Shown: piece by piece, positions 48,312 through 57,961 of the stretch
How positions within the stretch are numbered: position 1 is the first letter of the stretch
Layout of the letters: each line of letters opens with the position of its first letter
Source: Ceratorhiza oryzae-sativae
Taxonomy: Eukaryota; Basidiomycota; Agaricomycetes; Cantharellales; Ceratobasidiaceae
Direction of reading: 5' to 3'
Length of the DNA stretch: 64,000 bases
NCBI GenBank assembly: GCA_030998015.1
Contig: JARWMV010000238.1
Span: 744,001 to 808,000 of the forward strand
Made by a program: the position numbers and the translations under genes
Notes under the pieces: model-generated
What the model was told of the DNA's origin: nothing
Seen by the model: the letters and a program-made list of their open reading frames with translations, nothing else
Database searches by the model: none

Positions 48312-50362
48312 ATGGTCGATACTCCAGCACTCACCGCGGCTCAAACCCATGCACTCTTCAACTTTCTTACGCACACCCAGACACTGGCAGAGATGCAGTC
48401 TCTCAAGGTTCCTGGCCGGGTATCCAACTCTGGCCCGCCCTTTGACCCAGCACTCGGTCCCAAGGTGGAAGGCGTCGCTCCTCTGCCCATATTGAACTTT
48501 TTGCTCCGAAGGCTGGCTCTCACTCTTCCTGGATTCAAGGATGTGCCTGCGGAAGTATGGTCTCAGAATGCGCAACTCATCCTTGAAGGCCTTGCTGCAC
48601 AGGACCTGAGCGACAGCTTCGACAAAGGCTCGATTAGCAAGCGCAAGATCCTGGGCTTTGCCGTGGTAGTCATTGCAGAATACGCGATACGGGGGGCCTT
48701 GGGCGGTGTCCCTGGGCGGGTCAACATAAACCAGTAAATAAAACCGACTGGGATCCCAATAACCCTCAAGATGTGCTCCTCGCATGGAATGAGCTTATTT
48801 GTGGATTCGCATACGGAACGCAAATGGAGGAGCTAGTCGAGTGGGTCGTTAAGACGGATGACCTGACGGAATTGCCACTGTCCTTGCAGGCGCTCATCAG
48901 TTTGCAACCATGACGTGAGTCCTTCGATCGCTCTCGGACCCTGACATGGAATAACCATCTGATACAGTTGCGCCTCATTCATGCATTACCTCTTTGCCGT
49001 AAATCCTGCTGGACCAACTCTCGTAACTCTCATCAAGCGAGTTCATGGACTGCTACCCTACGGCATTCTCCGACAAACCTTGCGAGTGAGCAACGCTGCC
49101 ACGCTTCTCAGTGCAGTTCTTCGAATATTTTTGCAACACGCACCGAGTGTACGAGGATGGTTCAACGGCAAGCGAGGCCAAAATCTCCTCCAAACGTACG
49201 CATTTCAGCCTTGAATTGCAGCAGACAACAGGGAGCTAATGCATTATTTTACAGAATTATCTCTTCCATTCTCGGTGGGGATGAAACCAGGATTCTAAAA
49301 CGGATCAAGGAGATGGATGCGAGTGAGACTGCTGGAACCCCCGAGCAGATTGCTGCAATCGAGAATTATGTTCAGAATGCGACCCGGGAGGAAAAACTTG
49401 CTATTCGCGAACATAGTGGTACGTTTGTGTTTTTGACACGACAGGAGGAAGCTGATACGACATGCTATCGTAGCTACGCAAGCCCGTTCGATCGTTGTGG
49501 TCATCTTGTCACTCGCCAATGTTCCTTTGCCTAGCTCCGAGGCAGTTCACACCAACTTACTGGACCGACTTTCCCTTTCCTTGGCAGCTCGAGACCGTGT
49601 CCGTTTGGTTTCTGTTCTTTGTGATAGCGACTCTTCCACCGACGATCACTGGCAACTTTCGTTCGCGCTGTTGGCACTGCTTTTGACCCCATTCTTCGAG
49701 AGGTGCATCGGGCAACTGACTTTGCTGGTGCTATATCCGACATCCAGTCGTTCCTGGACGCGGTACTCGCCGTCGCTGAGGACCGTAGCGCTGGCCCCGA
49801 GCAATACTTTTTACTTTGCCAGGAGCACCAGAAGAACATACACAAGTTTTTGCATGCACTAGCAATGAACGCACCGGAAATCAAGGATGCGTATCTTGCT
49901 TGGTATAAGGAGTGTATGCGCGTTTATGCACGACCCGAGGGGGCATACGTTCCCCCAGCCGCCGATGGGGGACTGAACGAGGTGAATAGCGCTGGTGCGC
50001 TGACGCCCGAAATATCAAAACTAGTGGAAGCCCTTCCTCGAGACGATCGAAACGCCGTCATCACTGAGATCGACGAGTATGTCGCATGGCTTAGCAACCT
50101 TGCCTCCAAGTCGGACAAGCGCACGTCACAGCTGCTCGATCCGACTGCTCCTGAGAAACCTGCCGTCGGTCCAGGCTTATATCTAGCGATATGGGAGGAC
50201 ATGATAGCGTCGACAGGTGTTACACCTGCGGAGATGGAGGGATCAGTGCGCTATGGGACGACTGACAGCGTACAGAACGCAGTAGTAAAGATGACGGGGA
50301 GGAGGGCCAAGACGAAGCTCCCAGGTTGTTCGTTGGGACTGGAGAGAGTGGGCCAAAGATGA
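48312..50362 (+). CDS. PX-associated (PXB/DUF3818) domain protein, without PX domain in this model
   Basis: A protein of about 600 residues resembling fungal proteins with a PX-associated domain. The N-terminus LTAAQTHALFNFLTHTQTLAE matches the start of that domain, followed by PFDPALGPKVEGVAPLPIL and SISKRKILGFAVVVIAEYA. The next block NKTDWDPNNPQDVLLAWNEL, ICGFAYGTQMEELVEWVVKT is conserved, as are FMHYLFAVNPAGPTLVTLIK and NLLQTIISSILGGDETRIL. The last part is helical with LVEALPRDDRNAVITEIDEY and TSQLLDPTAPEKPAVG. Such proteins are thought to act at membranes in yeast, but the function is unclear. One base seems missing near 48718-48722 (GGVPGR to KPVNKTDW). The frame of the last 30 codons after AKTKLPG is also doubtful; the stop at 50362 is the one read directly. 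No PX lipid-binding domain is seen. Confidence 0.65.
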
Positions 50363-51033
50363 CGAGGACACGGGCGCTATTAAGAGGGCCGTTTGAGAAC
50401 TTGCTGATTAAACTATGTATGAACTAATTCGCGTTCTGCGATGTATCATAGATTTTATAGCTGGTCTCTCATGTTGACATCCTAGATACCTTTCTTCTAC
50501 TCCATTGAAATTAATGCACCATGTTGAATTCTGCGTAAACAAAAGTGAAAAGGCATATTCTCTGGTGTCGTAAGATTATAAGTGTGCTATAGATATCCAT
50601 ATGTAACGATTGGGAATTACTTTGGGGCCTCGTGGCTTCGCTGCCTGATGGAAGCCGTATTCTGACCACTGAATCTGTTTTATATCATACCCGACGCTGT
50701 CCGCTCATTCACTTGTAAGATATATAAAAATATGAACAAAACTATCAGGGTAAAACATGTACCGCAAAACGCAGTGGGTCACACGGGTAAACGATAAGCC
50801 CTCCTGCGTTGAACACTTGCCACCAGATAAAACCCCGACTTTTGCTCCAGCCTTTTCTCTCTCCGATCGGTGCCTTTAATGATGCACATTCGCCCTTGGA
50901 ACTTTCCTCACTATTGTCCCCAGAGTGTCGGTGCCTCGCTGCGAATGACCTTACTGAGACACCTTTGCATTGTTTTACTAGCAGACAATGAGCAAAAGTG
51001 GGCTAATTCTCACTCTACTCGACCGGCGACCGC
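50363..51033. other. intergenic, AT-richer
   Basis: Between the PX-associated gene and the pheromone-like gene. It includes a plus-strand open frame that begins near 50870 and continues over the pheromone gene; this is rejected because a TATA box lies inside it. No other gene is seen. Confidence 0.4.
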
Positions 51034-51041
51034 ATATATAA
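51034..51041 (+). promoter_or_regulatory. TATA box of the pheromone-like gene
   Basis: The plus strand reads catatataaacc, a strong TATA box, about 90 bases upstream of the ATG at 51123. The spacing suits transcription start and a short leader. Confidence 0.6.
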
Positions 51042-51122
51042 ACCTCTCTTTATCGTCAGTTCGTTTCACCAAGCTCTCTAGCTCAGCTACTTTTACTCGG
51101 CTATATACTCTCACACACACTC

Positions 51123-51218
51123 ATGGATTCTATCGCAACCTATACTTACACCCCCGAGCCGGTCAACCAAGACAAAGGCGACAATGGCAAGGGCGGCCAG
51201 TACTGCGTTATTGCCTAG
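51123..51218 (+). CDS. putative lipopeptide mating pheromone precursor (CaaX)
   Basis: A 31-codon unspliced frame starting MDSIATYTYTPEPVN and ending with NGKGGQYCVIA. CVIA followed directly by a stop is a CaaX box: the Cys would be farnesylated, VIA removed and the end carboxymethylated. Basidiomycete B-locus pheromone precursors are small, often begin with MD, end in aromatic-Cys-Val-Val/Ile-Ala, and have Gly-rich sequences before the Cys, as here (KGDNGKGGQY). The mature peptide would start somewhere in the Asp/Lys-rich part (near VNQDKGDNGK), but the cut site is not certain. A strong TATA box lies about 90 bases upstream. At 31 residues it is shorter than many known precursors. No STE3-type receptor gene occurs in this window. 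It is too short to be found by length filters. Confidence 0.7.
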   Translation: MDSIATYTYTPEPVNQDKGDNGKGGQYCVIA

Positions 51219-51789
51219 GCACATTTCGTTCATTCGTATTCGTTATTTTTCTGGTTATTTATGACTATATATGCCACATAGTGTGATTTCGGCGATCTGT
51301 ACGAAACGTTCTAGTCACAAATAACGATTGTTGATATTTCAGAGCCGTCGGGGTTTCGTGGCAGCCGTATTGTCAACTCCGACCGGACAAGCTGCTCCCA
51401 CTCTGGCAAGAGCCGAGCGAAGGCAGCAAACCCAAGTGCCCCAAATGCGACTCAAAGGATGCCCCAATCATCCTGAGAGCTTATTGACGTTAGAATGAGA
51501 GAGGTTGAGCTACCAATCAATGCACTTTTATGGGTATATGCGCCTGTTTGACTGGCTTTAAGATAGAGCTGAGTCTTGCGAGCATTTGCCATGGGACGAG
51601 GCAGATTGATAAGTCGTGTTATTAAATATATGAGTACTGATCGTCAGAACTGTCTGCAACAGAATCCACCAACAAAACCAGAGAAGCGAAATATAAAAGA
51701 GGAAGTCCTTTTGAAAACAGTGCAAGCAAAACTCCGCGGATCACTATCACACATGTACATAGATCGGTGCATCATCTCTAATCCCCCCC
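51219..51789. other. intergenic, 3' side of the pheromone-like and chitin deacetylase genes
   Basis: Both flanking genes end here. I looked for a second small CaaX frame and did not find one. No other feature is supported. Confidence 0.4.
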
Positions 51790-53288
51790 TCAAAGCAATG
51801 CAACTACGCCCCCGACGATCGCCCCAATCATGACGATGCTGGTAAACCCGAGGTTCATGGATGCTGCACCGTTGGTCGATGGGCCGGTGTTGGCAGCAGA
51901 CGTAGCCGAGGCGGATCCGGTCCGCGACACGGTGCTGGTAGGAGATCCAGAGCCCGAGTGAGAGCCCGAAGTGGAGTTACCGCCGCCACCGATGACAGCA
52001 GAGGGAGAGGAAGTCTCGATGTACATTTCGGCCAAGCTCTTCTTGAGGCACTGGTTGACAGATTGGAGCTATAGAAGACGTCATATTAGAATCCAGTTGC
52101 GGACTAGCGAATAAGATGACACATACCGTGAAAGGCGGGTTGTGGCTCGTACCAGCGGGCAAAAAGTAGCCAACGGCCATATTGACGGTCTGGGGGTACA
52201 AATCGTGGTGCAAGCTGATAAACCCAGTGTTCAAGGAGCTGGCACGGTCGAGGAGCGCATTGAAGTCGGCCAGGAGCTTGGTGCCCGAAGCGCTGCCGTC
52301 GTTGACCCTCCAGTCGTTGGAATCATACTGGAGCTCGCCCTCGGTGGTCCAGAACGAGGGAGTGAGGCCCATGGCTTTGCAGATGGCTCGGACGCGATCA
52401 TCCATGTCGCCATAAGGGGGGCGCATAGTCTTGGGCGAGACACCGATCACATCCTTGATCGCCTTGCGGTTCCAGCCTAGTTCGGCAATAATCTCTTCGT
52501 TGGAGAGGGTCGTGAGCGCGCGGTGAGACCAGGTATGGAGGGCGATTTCGTGACCGGCGACATATGTCGCCTGAAGGATTGAGGGCTTGTCAACCACGTT
52601 GGAGCCGATCACGTAGAACGTTGCCTTGAGTTTCTTATCTTCGAGATAGTTCAAGACCTTGGGGGTGTAAGGGGATGGGCCGTCATCAAAGGTCAAGCCC
52701 CATGTCATTTTGTCCGGGCAGGTCGAGATGTCGGTATCGCGCGTGCAGCTACCGCAAGACCACCAGCATGTACCGGCAGCGTTGGCCTTGGCAGCAGCAG
52801 CAGGGTTGACTTCGCACAAGGATTGACCACTTCCGGCTGGGGCAGCTACGTTGCGGGGAATGTCAGGAATCTGAACACCCGAAGCAGCGACTTCAGCGAT
52901 CCATTGCTTTACTTCGGGAGAGTTGACATCGGGGGCCGACATGAACGGGGGGTAAGAGGCGACGTTGATAGTAGCTACATGGAAAATCAACGTGAATAAG
53001 GTGCAGGGCTGAGAACTGATGGTGCATACCTGCTGGAAGAGGCGGCGCATTGTCAACGGGGGCTTTGGTTCCAGGTGTTGGTGTTACGCGGAGAGGAACT
53101 GGAGGCTCGGCAGGCGCTGAAGGCCCGATGGTATCGAGAGGTGGGATGTTATTTTGGCGTTTGACGACCCGGGTAGGTGGGAAGTTGGATGAATGCAACG
53201 AGCGCAAAAAGGTTTCGTGGTCGCTGTGGCTGGCCGAGTGGGCAGCGACGTAGCCGGCGAGGAGGGCGAAGGAAACAGCGGTGCGCAT
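51790..53288 (-). CDS. GPI-anchored chitin deacetylase (carbohydrate esterase family 4)
   Basis: A wall enzyme that removes acetyl groups from chitin to make chitosan. Signal peptide MRTAVSFALLAGYVAAHS, then a Pro-rich region and a cysteine segment (CWWSCGSCTRD). The NodB catalytic domain has MTWGLTFDDGPSPYTPKVL (the first Asp is the base and the second a metal ligand), HEIALHTWSHRALTTLS (metal-binding His residues), TMRPPYGDMDDRVRAI, FWTTEGELQYDSNDW and SLHHDLYPQTV. The C-terminus is a Ser/Thr/Gly-rich stalk ending in a hydrophobic GPI signal (IVMIGAIVGGVVALL after GAASMNLGF). Four or more introns. The start ATG at 53288 gives the clean signal peptide. The product should sit at the plasma membrane or wall. 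It is divergent from the small membrane protein gene at 53690. Confidence 0.92.
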
Positions 53289-53689
53289 GAGTATGACTAT
53301 TGTGCAGTGGGTTGAACGAGAGTGGGGACCGAGCCAACAGCGACCGGTGGATAAAAAGAGGACGAATGATGAACCTTTTCCACCGCGCCGCTTTTCAGTG
53401 CCTCGCTGCTGTCTGGGCAAATACTTGGCTCATTGCAACCGGCGGCTCATCAGGCTTGGCGGCAGGGCAGTTCCCCCGTGTGGCAATGAATTCATACACC
53501 TCCGATCCCGATGCAGCGCCGAGACCGGGTCCAGTCACATACATTCCGACTATTATCGAGCCATAGTCTAGTTGCTGCTGTCGCAGTTTCGAGTGTGCAC
53601 AACGCCGAGACAAGTCGCTTCATCGACCCCGCGAATTGGCAATCGGCCAAGACCATTCCACGACAACTGGTCACGTGCGCACGTCATCC
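53289..53689. promoter_or_regulatory. divergent promoter region of chitin deacetylase and a small membrane protein
   Basis: About 400 bases separate the two starts. A minus-strand ttatccacc-type AT patch near 53345 is only a weak TATA candidate. Open frames on both strands are not supported. Confidence 0.35.
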
Positions 53690-54253
53690 ATGGTAAGCGC
53701 CATGACGAGCCACCGCGAAACCTACTTTTTGGTCAGCGCATTTGCTGCTGTGGCCGCCCTGTTCCCGCTCTTCTTCTCATACACCACCACTCATGCACCG
53801 CCAGTCAACCCCCTGGTCCAGACGCCCAATCCGGACCCACACTTGTCCGCACCCCTCACGCCGACCAAACCCATTCCCATACGAGCGCTAGTCCCGTATC
53901 TTCTCGCAGTGCCACGCGCAATCTTCGCAATACCAGCCAAACCAATAGGATTTGTCGCCTACTATCTCATCCTAATTGCAGCGCCCGCTTTGGTCGTCTT
54001 GGATGCTGTGCTCTCAATCATATCTTTCCCTTTTCGTGCACTGGGCGCTCTGCTACACGCGCTCTATCCGATATATGTCCTATGTGGGGCGGCTGTGCTC
54101 ACCGGAGCAGTCTTAGGAGGGCTCATTGCCGGCTCTGTAAAATTTGTTCTGCTGGTACAAGAAGTTAGGCGGAACCGCGCGGAGATGGCCGAACACGAGG
54201 AGTGGAGAAAGGAAAGACGATATGCGCCCCAGCGAGATAGATACAGTCGATGA
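53690..54253 (+). CDS. small multi-pass membrane protein, unknown function
   Basis: An unspliced frame of 187 codons. An N-terminal hydrophobic helix (FLVSAFAAVAALFPLFFSY) is followed by a Pro-rich loop, then FVAYYLILIAAPALVVLDAV, a third hydrophobic stretch (LYPIYVLCGAAVLTGAVLGG) and a fourth weaker one (AGSVKFVLLV). The C-terminus is charged with Arg and Glu (RRNRAEMAEHEEWRKERRY). The pattern suggests three or four membrane helices with the charged tail in the cytosol. The ATG at 53690 (MVSAMTSHRE) was preferred; a second ATG four codons on is equally good. I do not recognise the family; agaricomycete genomes have many such small membrane proteins. Confidence 0.65.
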   Translation: MVSAMTSHRETYFLVSAFAAVAALFPLFFSYTTTHAPPVNPLVQTPNPDPHLSAPLTPTKPIPIRALVPYLLAVPRAIFAIPAKPIGFVAYYLILIAAPALVVLDAVLSIISFPFRALGALLHALYPIYVLCGAAVLTGAVLGGLIAGSVKFVLLVQEVRRNRAEMAEHEEWRKERRYAPQRDRYSR

Positions 54254-55070
54254 TGCAAGTCCTTTCTTATTAGACGTCACTGATGTAACTAATGCAAGTT
54301 AGTCTTCTTACGATTCCCATAGATAGTCTCTTTCTCCCTATCTTGAACGAGCTTGCAGGCACGCCGCCCATGTATTGCTGGGTATTACGTATATAATTGA
54401 GTATTTGAATTTACGAAAGGCGCGTTTAGTCGCTTGCCGGACGTTTTGGATCAAGCCTATGTGCAAATTGTTTGTTGGTTCGTTGTTGGCCAGAAGATTC
54501 CATGATGTACAGCATCACTCGAGTATCACCCCATGCAAGGTAGTTCTCTCATTCAAACAGACGGGCAACTCCCCGTCCCCCGATTCGTGGCCGTGTCGAC
54601 GTGCGAATCCCGGCCTTTTTTAATGACGGCTGTGTGCCTGACCCACGTAACTTGTAGTATTCAACGGCTGCCGAATGAAATGTTTATACCACATTGATCC
54701 AGGTTCTAGCAAGAGGAAATATCGAGAACTTGTATGGGTGGTTTTTTTCCCCTTTTGCTCTCGTCATCTGCATTTCCGTATAGCTCTGAATATCATGTCG
54801 CTGACAGTGAGGCTCGAGATTGTTTTGCGGTGTGCTCATGCTCATTGTTTCACACATGCTCCTGTATACTTTCGGGCACACAAATATAACACTTTACAAA
54901 GTAAGCCGGATATACATGAAGTTATACGAGAACGAGATGGCTCTCGACAATACATGATCTAGAGGTGCACAATATAGTTTATTCTGGACAAACCGTGTCT
55001 GTGTTGGCTTTGTTCGAACTTAGTATCTAAATAAGAGAACGTAGGAAAGAAACTTGAAAGGCACACGGCT
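54254..55070. other. intergenic upstream flank of the LINE insertion
   Basis: No gene is supported. A short hairpin (GACGGGcaactCCCCGTC) near 54562-54580 precedes a T run near 54618, but no RNA family is recognised. Confidence 0.35.
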
Positions 55071-55080
55071 CCATGGACTT
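55071..55080. repeat. left copy of target-site duplication
   Basis: CCATGGACTT abuts the T run that is the poly(A) tail of the minus-strand LINE. The same ten bases occur at 56827-56836 at the other end of the element. Confidence 0.7.
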
Positions 55081-56826
55081 TTTTTTTTTTTGAATCCATT
55101 TATAGTCGTATTGGGGCCGAGCCCTATGTTAGACTACAAAATATAACAGGGCATACCCCGTGTCGCTATCATACGGCAGTCAGAGGAGCAAGAGTACAGA
55201 GAGAAAGAGGTAAACTAGTCAAAAGTAATAACGTTATGTACGAGCGAGAGACATTAGCTATTAAATCGCCCAGTGGCGTGAATGAAATCGAAAAGCGAGG
55301 AGAAGTTGTCCGGGTCAAAAAGGAGGTCTGACAATGAGACCATGTCATGAGACAGGCCATCCAGGTGGGCGAAGCGATGGGCGCTGTGCGCCGGGCAGAG
55401 CAGCAAGAAGTGCAATACGGTTTCGGGCGACCTATGACAGTACTGGCATTCTGAGGACTCGACAGCCCCGATTCTACTGAGGTGCGATTGGAGCTGGACG
55501 TGGCCGGAGATGAGACGGTATAGCATGGTGCTGCTTTGACGTGGTAGTTTCAGGACGTGATCAAGGAATTCCTCTGCGTGCGACCCCTTAAACCTGGCGA
55601 TGTGCTTTACACCGGAATCCGACTGTGCCCAGTGTTCCAATGCCTCGGCCTTGAACGCTCGTGTTAGCCCGTCTCGGTATTGTGAGGGGTCGATGGGGAT
55701 GGGTAGAGTCTTTCGGAACGATGCAGGTACAAGATCCCCGTAGTCTTTGCCTCTCGCCGCTCGCCGTGCCTCAAAGTCGACCAGGTCACTGTAGCGCATC
55801 CCAGAATGTCCTGGGGCCCACGAAAGCGTAATAGTGGATCCTCTGTTGTGTCTTCTCAGCGCATTCAGCTCCCGAGAGGTTTGCATAGCGAGCGAGTGTG
55901 AAGGTGAGCCGGACTCTGGGTCTATTGAGCGTATCGCCTCCTGGCTGTCAGAGAATATGATAGCGTCTTCCAGTACTAGGCGGGTGCGGGCCACATGTAT
56001 CGCTAGGCGTATAGCTGCCATCTCAGCTTCAACGGCCGAGAGCTCCTTCGACTGGCCCAGCGCTGCACCAACCGTCAGCGTGCGTCTTCCATGCTCCACT
56101 AAAACTACTGCCGCCCCCACTCCCTCGTCGCTGTGTGAGCCGTCTACCCAAATCTGGAGGGTTGTAGTATCTTGCTTGGCTTGGCGTAGCGCAGATTTCC
56201 TGTTCGGGAAGTTTCTGGCTGGAGGGACGCTCCTCGGGTTTCGACTGGTCTTTTTAGCAAACCGGGCGGGGTTGATTTTGACGAGGGGTAGAATATGGTG
56301 AAGGGGCGTTTGGTGGGCTTTTCTGCCTCTAGCACTTTGACGGACGGCGGAGTAGAGCGGGTGTGAGTCTGGGTGACTTGAGAGTCGGATTGCAGCCTTG
56401 GCGCAGAGCTGGTTGAGAAGTAGGTGCGTGGGTAGAAGTCGGGAGTGAGCATCAAGAGAGGAGGTGGGCGAGGATCGCATTGCCCCGAGGATGGTGAGCG
56501 TAGCCATTCGTTGGATCCGAGAGAGCTTTTTTGCTACGCCAATCGAGCCCGAGTGCTTGACGCCGACCCCAAGGGTGACAGGGCGGTACCAGATATCCAC
56601 TGCGTACGTGAAGCGAGGGACGGCAATAGAGACATAGAGTTTGCGGGTTATGCGCGGTGAGGCTCCGTAGGCAGATCTAGCGATGCGGTACAACTGGGAT
56701 GTCCATGCCGTACCTCGGGCAAGTGCTCTGTTGACGTGTGCGTTCCAGTTTAGCTCTTGGTCGATGAGTACCCCAAGAAACGTGTGCTGTGCCACCGTCT
56801 CGACTCTGTTTTCACCCCACTCGAAT
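55081..56826 (-). mobile_element. 5'-truncated non-LTR retrotransposon (LINE) with poly(A) tail
   Basis: The minus strand carries the 3' part of a LINE: end of a reverse-transcriptase region, RNase H domain, zinc-knuckle-like tail, 3' untranslated region and a poly(A) of about 13 (55079-55091). Both ends abut CCATGGACTT, a target-site duplication of at least 10 bp. The element therefore starts abruptly inside the polymerase gene, as is usual for aborted target-primed reverse transcription. The frame is open to the end, suggesting a young insertion. Confidence 0.85.
55254..56826 (-). pseudogene. LINE ORF2 fragment: reverse-transcriptase C-terminus and RNase H
   Basis: The remaining frame has about 524 codons. 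The first part (TFLGVLIDQELNWNAHVNRA, then ITRKLYVSIAVPRFTYAVDI) is the region after the polymerase palm of LINE reverse transcriptases. RNase H follows: LQIWVDGSHSDEGVGAAVVL (first Asp), ELSAVEAEMAAIRLAIHVAR (Glu), AIIFSDSQEAIRSI (Asp) and TLSWAPGHSGMRYSDLVDFE (His, last Asp). A CQYCHRSPETVLHFLLLC segment is the Cys-His zinc motif typical of the C-terminus. Polymerase active-site motifs and the endonuclease are missing, so it cannot move on its own. RNase H near the C-terminus fits I- or Tad-like clades. The ATG-like start at 56840 is in flanking DNA and is not part of the element. Confidence 0.88.
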
Positions 56827-56836
56827 CCATGGACTT
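56827..56836. repeat. right copy of target-site duplication
   Basis: CCATGGACTT, identical to 55071-55080, marks the truncated 5' end of the LINE on the minus strand. Confidence 0.7.
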
Positions 56837-56880
56837 TCAACTAAGAGTGACTCCGGAGCCTCGGGTTGAACTTACAGAAG

Positions 56881-57035
56881 GATAACCCAGAGCGTGTCTC
56901 GAAACCCCAGAACTCCGCCAGCACTGATTTGACAAGCTACACCAGATTCTTGAAAGGAAGCTAAATCTAGGTGCCTTGGTTATCCTTTGGTCCTTGGATT
57001 ATCCGATGCTAGGTCTTGATTCGTTTCTACTAGGT
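56881..57035. repeat. left terminal inverted repeat of a small element
   Basis: Begins GATAACCCAGAGCGTG and continues with tcgaaaccccagaact. The reverse complement of 57462-57607 matches it over about 150 bases with substitutions and small indels. The two arms enclose about 430 bases without a coding frame. Confidence 0.7.
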
Positions 57036-57461
57036 CAAATTAGCCCCAGGATCTGCATGAAGCATACCAATAAATCCTGATGCCCACACGAGCTATTGAT
57101 TTCAGAGGTATCTGATATATATATAACGCTAGCATAGGTGAGGCGGATAGATTTACGACAACAAATGGAGTCCGGGGAGACACCCGAGCTAGGTATCAAC
57201 ATTACAGCCTCGTGATTTCACCCTGTTAATCGATTCTCCTCGCACATTTAATCAATTCGGGCTCTATGGAAACCACTGTAAGTGATTAGTTCGTAGGGAA
57301 CACAACTGAATCTATTTGCATTTATTCGCTTGAAACGCATGTGCAGCGCTCGCACTGTCTGAAACAGCAATAGTATTCGTCTAATCCATCCCCAGCTCTG
57401 AATTCCCCCGGAGCTGCTCACGCACGTGTTCAGCTATATCCTGCGGCCCACTTTCGCCCAG
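57036..57461. other. interior of the inverted-repeat element
   Basis: AT-rich, no coding frame. A tatatatataac sequence lies near 57114-57125. The whole unit of about 730 bp fits a non-autonomous (MITE or foldback) element. Confidence 0.5.
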
Positions 57462-57607
57462 TAAAAATAGGTCTATAGCTGTCGTCAGACAATCCAAGCA
57501 CTAAAGGATAGCTAAGGTAGGAAGAGTTGGTGACCTTTTAAGAACTCGGTGCTTACCAACTCAGCGCTGCCAGAGTTCTGGGGTTTCGAGGCACGCTCCG
57601 GGTTATC
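57462..57607. repeat. right terminal inverted repeat of a small element
   Basis: The partner of 56881-57035. The outer end is gctccgggttatc. Weaker similarity (gaact..aaa) runs about 15-20 bases past both outer ends, and no clear target-site duplication is visible. Confidence 0.7.
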
Positions 57608-57961
57608 TTTTTCGAGTTCAGACCTGCATCATAGACGCATTGCAGCGGATTTCTACAACGGACGATAGGTGATACCCGGGGAGGTTCTGTTAGTTAATAC
57701 ATCAGTTGTGAAGTGGGCAAATAGTCACCAAATGAATGTATCTCATGAGAATCGTGTGCCGAGCCCGTTCGTTTACAGAAGCTGTATGCCAAGCATTTAG
57801 CGGATATTGCCTTTGTCAGAAGTGTTCAACTGGATATTCAAGCTCTCCGCCGGAAACCTTTAGGAACGGGCACTTAGGTGAGCGCTTTCGATCCGCATGA
57901 CCAAACCATTCGCCACGCTGACCAATCTAAGTAGTTGACACTTTCGGCCAACAACGACAAG
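57608..57961. other. intergenic, promoter side of the dihydroxyacetone kinase gene
   Basis: No gene or clear TATA box is seen in this stretch. Confidence 0.35.

Noticed and set aside
50870..51286. Plus-strand frame of about 138 codons across the pheromone-like gene
   Set aside because: A strong TATA box lies inside it and it has no recognisable domain; the short CaaX frame in another register explains the region better.
54562..54624. Hairpin followed by a T run resembling a bacterial terminator or small RNA
   Set aside because: Fungal nuclear genes do not use such terminators and no RNA polymerase III promoter boxes or RNA family could be recognised.
56827..56840. ATG at 56840 as the true start of a LINE protein
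   Set aside because: The start codon and first residues lie in the target-site duplication and flanking DNA, so the frame is a truncated internal piece.
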